Shown: positions 57,541 through 64,000 of the stretch, in pieces
Numbering within the stretch: the first letter of the stretch is position 1
Layout: every line of letters starts with the position of its first letter
NCBI GenBank assembly: GCA_013399115.1
Contig: VXAA01007184.1
Location: 2,724-66,723, forward strand
Direction: 5' to 3'
Length of the DNA: 64,000 nt
Source of the DNA: Anseranas semipalmata
Lineage: Eukaryota > Chordata > Aves > Anseriformes > Anseranatidae
Position numbers and translations under genes: made by a program
The notes under the pieces: generated by a model
Database searches by the model: none
Told to the model about the DNA's origin: nothing
The model's input: the letters and a program-made list of their open reading frames with translations, nothing else

Positions 57541-59328
57541 TGAGAAATTATGAATCAGGATTCCCTTTATGTGAATTCCTCTCATCATATGAACCAGTTC
57601 TCCTTCAATTTATGTGCCAGACTATTGTTTTCATTTTGCAAAAGTGTAACAGCTTTGTAGAAACTACAGAAGTTGCTTATATGACAAACATCATTAGGAA
57701 AACATTTAAATATCTTTTGTCATCTAGAGCATGATCAACGTACTGTCCTGCTTAATCCTTTTGCTGTGGCTTTCTTATTTCTTTCCTCTTTTCTCCTTCA
57801 TTATACTTTGCCTTCCACTTGCTCCTCTCCCCTTCTCTTCCTCTGCAAACAAGTTCCCCCATCTCTGCTCTTTATTTCTAGCCTGCTTTTGATTCTTTCT
57901 CTCTTAGCAAATGATATCTTCCTGGTGATCAAAATCCTTGGGGTCAGCTCCTACTTTCTCACATCCTCCTATGTCAGTTCCTATGGCTCATAGCTCTTTT
58001 CTTACTGGTTTTATTGGTATAAAGGTCCATTAACACACACACACACACAAACCTGACACAACATAAGCTCACCAGTCATTAATAGGAACTGCTATGTAGT
58101 TCACTGTTTGGGAACTAACCTAACACAAACAATGCCTAAAAGAGTGTCTGATACAGCAGTGTGAGCAATGACAGATTACCTCGCTACTACTATACGCTTA
58201 GTCAACAAGTTCCCTGTTGACTCCTTCCTCTACCTCCATGTTTATTAGCTAGTTCTTCATGGATTATAAGAGACGCAGATGAAATCCCATTCTGAATGAA
58301 GGGTTTTCTACTTCCTAAACAAATGTACTAAGTACTAGTCAATCATATAAAAAATGGAAACTCAATTAGATTTTTGTCCTCTAGGAAAGACAAATGCCTT
58401 TTATTTCTATAATACTTTTAGATTTTCAGCTTTTGGTTTGAGTAGTTCGTCATGGGACAGTTCCTACAGAGAATATGAGCTAATGGAAATTTTTCTCACA
58501 AAGCTGTGTGGTATGCTAAGTAAAATACTCATGTGGGATGTCATATGCATTAGTCATGCTGCATGTAGACACCAATGTGGAGGAACTGGAAAAGATATCT
58601 AATCTCTTATTTGGTTTGGCCTCTGTTTCTTTTGTCACTTAAAGAAAAGAATTCAAGAGGGCTTGCTGCCTATATAATGAAAAATTAAACACCTCCACTA
58701 TTGCCTGTCACTGATGCCATTTAACACAAAACAGCCTGTAGCCATAATATTAAACTCTTTATCTGTAAAACAGGACCTCCTTGAGAAAAGGTTCTCCCAA
58801 GGTCTTATTCTTGCTCTGTGAAAAAATATTTTTCATTTGTTTGTCTCTAGAAAAAATGTATAGACCACAACAGGAGCAGATGTCAGATCTGAAGTCTGCA
58901 CTCTCTTAAAAGGGTCTTTTTTGCCAACCTGCAGGATTTGGGTCCTTTACACTTTCTGTTTCACTGAATTCCAATAACCTTACCTAACTTTCTACACAAC
59001 TCAACTCAAACAACTAGAGTAAAGAGTTTGCCTTTTTCTAGAATGAACAGTTTATAATTTTTGCTTAGGATACTTTCTGTTTTTGACTGTGGTTTCAATC
59101 TCTCTCAGATGACTTTCAGGTATCCCACTTCCTAGATTAATGTTTAAATTACTCAAGTAATTGTGCAAATAAATTTTATCTAACTTTCCTATGAGAAGAA
59201 ATTTAAATGGTCTGAAATCTACATGGACAAAGTGCAAGTCTACAGGACTGGATTGAGTCAGGCATCAAGAATTTAGAGCTTCCTTTTGACTGTTTTTGAT
59301 CGTTTTTTATTCCATTTGTGAAACGTTA
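57541..59328. other. Unannotated DNA
   Basis: No gene recognised. It holds a pyrimidine-rich stretch at 57765-57850, a (CA)n run at about 58034-58049 and copy 2 of the degenerate pair at 58280-58336. Confidence 0.5.
58280..58336 (+). repeat. Degenerate repeat pair, copy 2 (unclassified)
   Basis: TGAAATCCCATTC, ATGAAGGGTTTTCTACTT, then ATGTACTAAGT align with 55344-55400 in the same orientation, roughly 2.9 kb apart. Confidence 0.55.
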
Positions 59329-59903
59329 TGTGTTGGATTGACCCCAGCAAGTGGCCAAACACCCACACAGCTGGTTGCTTACTTCCCTCTCCCATGGAAC
59401 AGTGGAAAAATAGAAGCAAGGAGAGAAGGCTGATGGACTGAGATAAAGACAGTTTAGTAAGTGAAGCAAAAGCTTTGTGCACAAACAAAATAAAGAAGGA
59501 TTCTTTACTTCCCCTGGCAAGCAGATTTTTAGCTGCTTACTGGAAAGCAGGGCCACAGCACATCTAACAGATACTAGGGAAGAGAAGTGCCATAACCACA
59601 GATGTTCCCACTTCCTCCTCCTCTCCACTAGATCCTATTGCTGAACAGAATGTCATATGGTATGGAATATCCCTTTGGACAATTCAGGTCCCTTCCCAGC
59701 CTCTTGCCTGTCCCAGGCCTACTCAATATGGGGCAGAGGAGGAAAAATAGAGAAAACCTGGAGGCTGTGCAGGCACTGTTCATCAACAGACAAAATACAG
59801 GCATGTTACCAACACTGTTTTCGTCACAAATCCAAAGCATAACACCATCCAGGTTTCTATGAAGAAAGTTAACTCCATCCTGACCAGACCCAGTATACAC
59901 ACA
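59329..59903 (-). mobile_element. ERV LTR, family B-related (minus strand)
   Basis: TGTGTTGGATTGACC at the left is the complement of an LTR 3' end. TCATATGGTATGGAATATCCC, then TTTGGACAATTCAGGTC and AAAGTTAACTCCATCCTGACC at the right correspond to family B blocks seen at 52620-52650 and at the 5' end of 60766. The middle differs from the other three copies, so it is another subfamily. I see no target duplication, and no primer-binding site adjoins its 3' side. Confidence 0.72.
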
Positions 59904-60765
59904 ATTACCCTACAGGCATGAATCAGGTCATCTCACTATACAGCAAATGCAGACAAAAAGCTTCTGACTTTTCTGAACTGCTTTTTGCAGGTATTCAGAG
60001 GCTCCTTGCTCTCCTGTTGATGGTACTTGTAGATATAGCTAAGTTATTGTTTGTTACCTGTGCTTTAAATACTCTTGTGTCTATGTCTGAAGTATATGAT
60101 CTGAGTATGAATCTTGACCTCTGTAATTAAATGGAGAAACTTAAATTAGGAAAAATATACTAAACCATCTATAAATGGAAAGTAAGTGTAACATTTTTAC
60201 TATCAAACTGAGCAAAATCCAGAACCAGTAAGAAAAACTAAGCACAAGGATGTATCTGCATTTTTCAGTCTCAAACAGATGACTCCACAACACAGAAAAA
60301 TTCTCTTAGTCAATGTCTAAGATTATTTTTTATAAGGCAAAAATGGCAAAGTTTTCCTGCACTTTATTGTTGCAGCCTAGGGTGTAATACCTTCACCTGG
60401 GATTAAAGTTTTGGTGTAAAAGATTTGAGCTTACTTACCACATGAACTCTCTGTAAATAAAGTTATAATACTCTATCTTCCTCTGAGCATAGTTTGGATC
60501 CTTGTTGCTTATTAGTTTATTACTGTGAAAACTCCTTACCCTATAAACTCTGGCTGACTGCAGTTTCTGAGAAAAACTAAGAAAATCTGCCTTTTTCAGT
60601 ATTTGTTATTTTCAGTTATTGAGAAAAAAATATGGCTATTTGCTCAGTTATTGAGTTGCAATTCATGTTAATAGAGAAATCAATTAAGAATATCTATTAT
60701 TGTTATAATGTCACCATTAGCATTAATAATCACCTAAATATGGTTGTAACTTTTTTCTGAAAGTA
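59904..60765. other. Unannotated AT-rich DNA
   Basis: No gene or transposon seen. AAGTA at 60761-60765 is the left target duplication of the next LTR. Confidence 0.55.
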
Positions 60766-61360
60766 TGTCATGGTTTTGGCTGGGACAGAGTTAATTTTCT
60801 TTGTACAGACTCACACAATGCTGTGATTTGGATTCTTGGTGAAAATAGCACTGATAACACATTGATGTTTTTAGTTGTTGCAGAGCAGTGTTTGTATAGA
60901 GCCAAGGACTTTTCTGCTTCTCGTGCTGCCCTGCCAGCAAGGAGGTTGGGGGTGCACAAGAAGCTGGGAGGGAACACAGCCAGGACAGCTGACCCAGGCC
61001 GACCAAAGACATATTCCATACCATATGGCATCATGCTCAACACTAAAAGCTAGGGTAAAGAAGGAGGAGTGGGGGGATGTTGGGAGTGATGGCATTTGTT
61101 TTCCCAAGAAACTGTCATGCATGATGAGCCCTGCTTTCCTGGAAGTGTCTGAACACCTGCCTGTCAATGGGAAGTAGCGAATTAGTTCCTTGTTTTGCTT
61201 TGCTTTTGTGCACATCTTTTGCTTTACCTCTTGAACTGTCTTTATCTCAACCCATAAGTTCTTACACTTTTACCTTCCTGATTCTCTACCCCAACCACCT
61301 GGGGAGAGTGAGCAAGTGGCTGTGTGGTGCTGAGCGGCCTGCTGGGGCTAAAACACAACA
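60766..61360 (+). mobile_element. Solo LTR, family B, with perfect 5-bp target duplication
   Basis: A 595-bp LTR beginning TGTCATGGTTTTGGCTGGG and ending GGCTAAAACACAACA, with TG/CA termini. AAGTA lies directly on both sides (60761-60765 and 61361-61365). No internal sequence is present, so this is a solo LTR formed by LTR-LTR recombination. A 5-bp duplication fits ERV-L integration. It is collinear with 6765-7330 in the same orientation. The 76-114-codon frames on both strands are LTR-derived. Confidence 0.93.
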
Positions 61361-62749
61361 AAGTACTAGCCAGCTGTCCAGAAAAGGTCATATAAAAGGT
61401 TATCTACCCTGATCAACTTATGAGATCATATAAAATTAATTTAATGTACTAAATATCCAGAAAAAGTTGTTAAGCAACACCAGGGTTTAAAAATCCTTTA
61501 TACTGAATAGTCCCGAGAGACTATTTTCTTTAAGTGATTTTTTTTTTTTTTAATGACTTCTCAGAACATATCTTTTCAGTAAAGAATATTCATTTTTGGA
61601 ATAATTTTTAGCCTATTTAATAAAAGATGTATAGTGACATGGGTAACACATTCCTCCAAGATAATCTAATTCAAGTTGATTAGATTTGTTGTGGAGTACA
61701 GTAAACCTGGATCAGATGCCAGACTGCTAAAGGTCCTAAAGAAGACATATTCTTCTAAAACAGTTTCCTCATTTCCAAGGTTTTACTAATGATTTTAGTC
61801 ATATTTGAAAACCAAACTAAATTATATCAATAAATAAAAATATGCATAATTTAGTGCATATTGGAGTGAGATAGTTATCATCCAGAGTAAGATGTAACAA
61901 ATCAGACAATTTCCTTCCTTGGTCAGAAACTAGGCTAAGTGCATTGTTGGTGAAAGATGATGTAGCATGTATTAACAAATTAAATGTGTTCCCTGGTATT
62001 CTTTATTCTTTCATTGTCTTTCACTTGTACAACTGTTCTGAATCTTAATTATGATAATAATTCTACCGGCAAACTTCTGGAAGACAGCAGGTCACATAGA
62101 AGGAACTGGAAATTTTCAGTTCAGCAATCATATAGTTAAATCAAAAGTAAAAAAAAAAAACAAAGGAGGATTGCTGGAGTAAGCAAACTGAGCTTAAAAA
62201 AAATGCTTACAAAATAAATTTGTTTGTTTCCTGGAATAAATCAGCATATTCTTACATATATAATACGTTGGTATAGCCAATGTATTTAAATTTTGTTAGA
62301 TAAGACTAATATCTATCTTATTTTTACTCTGGATGGTGTTTTACTCTGGATGTCATTTTGAAACCTGCAAAAAGTTTGCCAGTTAGAGAACTGCTCCAAC
62401 TCGTTAACAGAATTTCATTCTATTTCACAGCTGAGATTTAGTCTAAGATAGTAGTGGTTACATAGAGTAGCAAACTTGATTTGTAAGCCCCAACTAATTC
62501 TCTCTGGTCTCAAAAGCAGAAGTTAATAAAGAACAATGAAGTGTGAATCATTGTCATTGTAACCTGCACGTCACGTACAGAAGAAAGAAAATAATAATAA
62601 TGTAAATATACAGAACTCAGAATATTTTCTTCAGATTCTCAAGTATCTACAAGTATCTCAAGGCATCTGCAAGATGCGACTTGTCTTAGAAAAGTGAAGC
62701 TTCCGAAGAACTGCTAGAATATCTACTTTTCTTTTTTTCTTAAGTGCAC

Positions 62750-62750
62750 N
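62750..62750. other. Single undetermined base
   Basis: One N between GTGCAC and TTCAAG. No duplicated flank is visible here, unlike at 3817. Confidence 0.95.
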
Positions 62751-63745
62751 TTCAAGAAATACATTCAGAAGCAAATTAGCATCCTTTGAAATCTCAAACA
62801 TTATTCTAAAAATTAATAGCACAGTGGCACTTTATTTATTTATTTATTTTGGTAGCTATTTATATGTAATAGAGTTTTAAGGAAAGAAAGGACTCATTTA
62901 AGCTGAATGTTCTGTTTTCCTGAAAATAATCAATGAATTTGCAAGTGGATATATGTTTTCCTATCAATCGATGATTTCACACATCATTCATTTTCTAGGT
63001 GTGAAGTACATATGCATTTCAATTATGAGCACTGTAGAGCTCATCCATTCATATTAACATATAATGTTAAAAAAAATACAAAATAAACAAAGCAAAGATT
63101 AAATTAAGTGTAAATAAAATTTAAAAATAAACTTTCCGATCAAAAGTTCAAAATTTTCTCACTAGAGAAATTTTTTACAAGTTTGGGAGCTACCTATATT
63201 CTGAACAACAACAGCTTTTGCTGTAGTCTATGACTTTTTTGCCTATTTGTAGTGTAAGCTATTATGTAAGTATAGGAGAAAGCCTATTTCTCTTAACTTC
63301 AGGCCATTGTCTCCCCTTTAAACATACAAATGAAAGGAAAGTATGAAAGGAATGTATGACACATTTGACTTTAGTGTCTGGCCCTTAACAGCATCTCTTC
63401 CTGGTTACTTCAGCTCAAAATATAATTCTGGTATCTGGGAAACAGTTTAATCTAATGATTTATGTCAAGTCTTTTTGTCCTACAAGAATGAAAAGGCTGT
63501 TGATAAAATGAAATAGTAGACAAGTTTCATGATGCATTGTCACCTTTTTACCCTTAGCTTTTGACATTTTTTCATTCTTTTCCCTCAAATTGCATAAATT
63601 TCCTGTGTAATGAAAGATTTCTTTGTTACCTAATTATCAGTACAGGCTTAGCTGGCCTTTTTTAAATTTTATTTTAATTTTGTATGACTTCATGGAAGAT
63701 ACGGTTTTACTCCATCCAATAAAACCATCAAAACGTCAAAAAAAA

Positions 63746-63792
63746 NNNNNNNNNNNNNNNNNNNNNNNNNNNNNNNNNNNNNNNNNNNNNNN
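63746..63792. other. Assembly gap (47 N)
   Basis: Undetermined bases directly after a run of A, so another gap at a homopolymer. Confidence 0.98.
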
Positions 63793-64000
63793 ATCAATTT
63801 CAACATGGTTACAACAGATTTAAACACTTGATCAAAAATAAGTCAGTTAGATGAGACCAAATGAAATACAACATGCATTTACCAAAGATAGATCATGTCC
63901 AATTTATTCAATAAATTCTGAGACAGGATAATTGTTTTTTTTTTACAGTATGAAAATATACATGATATAATCTTCCTAGACATCAATAAAGACCTTGGTA

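Larger units (their letters stand above)
61366..64000. other. Unannotated AT-rich DNA to the window end
   Basis: No recognisable gene or transposon. It contains poly(T) at about 61540-61551, poly(A) at about 62149-62160, a short TTTA repeat at 62833-62850, an imperfect tandem copy of TTTTACTCTGGATG at 62322-62354, a single N at 62750 and the gap at 63746-63792. Confidence 0.55.

Noticed and set aside
52193..59903. A single 7.7-kb minus-strand provirus with two family B LTRs around the pol relic
   Set aside because: The two LTRs belong to visibly different subfamilies. I see no primer-binding site beside 59329, no shared target duplication, and long AT-rich stretches of non-retroviral character between them.

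Overview
The window reads as an AT-rich, non-coding stretch of a bird genome, either intergenic or deep intronic. The evidence is the repeat content. There are about fifteen fragments of the avian/reptilian CR1 LINE, recognisable by 3' ends of the type ATAGAATCATAGAATGG / TTGGAAGGGACC and by ORF2 peptides such as FADDTKLGG and ERDLGVLV. There are also eight LTRs of two avian ERV-L-like families, one ERV-L-type reverse transcriptase relic, and long simple-repeat arrays. I find no host protein-coding gene, rRNA, tRNA, CRISPR array or bacterial-type operon. Nearly every open frame is a chance AT-rich frame, a microsatellite frame or part of a transposable element.

Layout. 1-7.3 kb: an LTR of family A, an internally deleted CR1, a near-perfect 0.63-kb direct duplication with a single N at its junction (probably an assembly artefact) and an LTR of family B. 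7.8-10.5 kb: a CR1 ORF2 fragment, an unclassified LTR-like block and a second family A LTR with a 5-bp target-site duplication. 12.9-14.6 kb: a minus-strand CR1 split by a plus-strand CR1. 16.7-25.4 kb: four long homopurine/homopyrimidine arrays (AAAAG/AAAGG, AAAGG/AAGGGG, AAAG, GAA), a compact double hairpin and an assembly gap. 26.8-29.5 kb: CR1 inserted in CR1, another CR1, and a family A LTR cut by a CR1 end. 33.7-34.8 kb: a second near-identical dispersed duplication of about 156 bp. 36.6-39.8 kb: the 3' half of one CR1 and the 5' half of another on opposite strands. 44-46.7 kb: a CR1 with an expanded AT tract and a family A LTR. 50-61.4 kb: the densest repeat region. It holds a CR1 keeping ORF1-esterase and ORF2-endonuclease pieces, a gap beside a TTCTC array, three family B LTRs, two CR1 fragments and the ERV-L pol relic. 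The rest is AT-rich sequence in which I see nothing assignable.

The window records nested retroelement insertion, CR1 internal deletion and microsatellite motif turnover, not a gene system. The strongest unexplained or technical signals are the two near-identical duplications, the repeated joining of CR1 5' ORF sequence directly to the 3' UTR, the AAAAG-to-AAAGG motif switch, the hairpin pair at 22.67-22.72 kb and an unclassified degenerate repeat pair flanking the ERV-L relic. Family names come from remembered consensus features. They should be confirmed by a RepeatMasker-type search, which I could not run.
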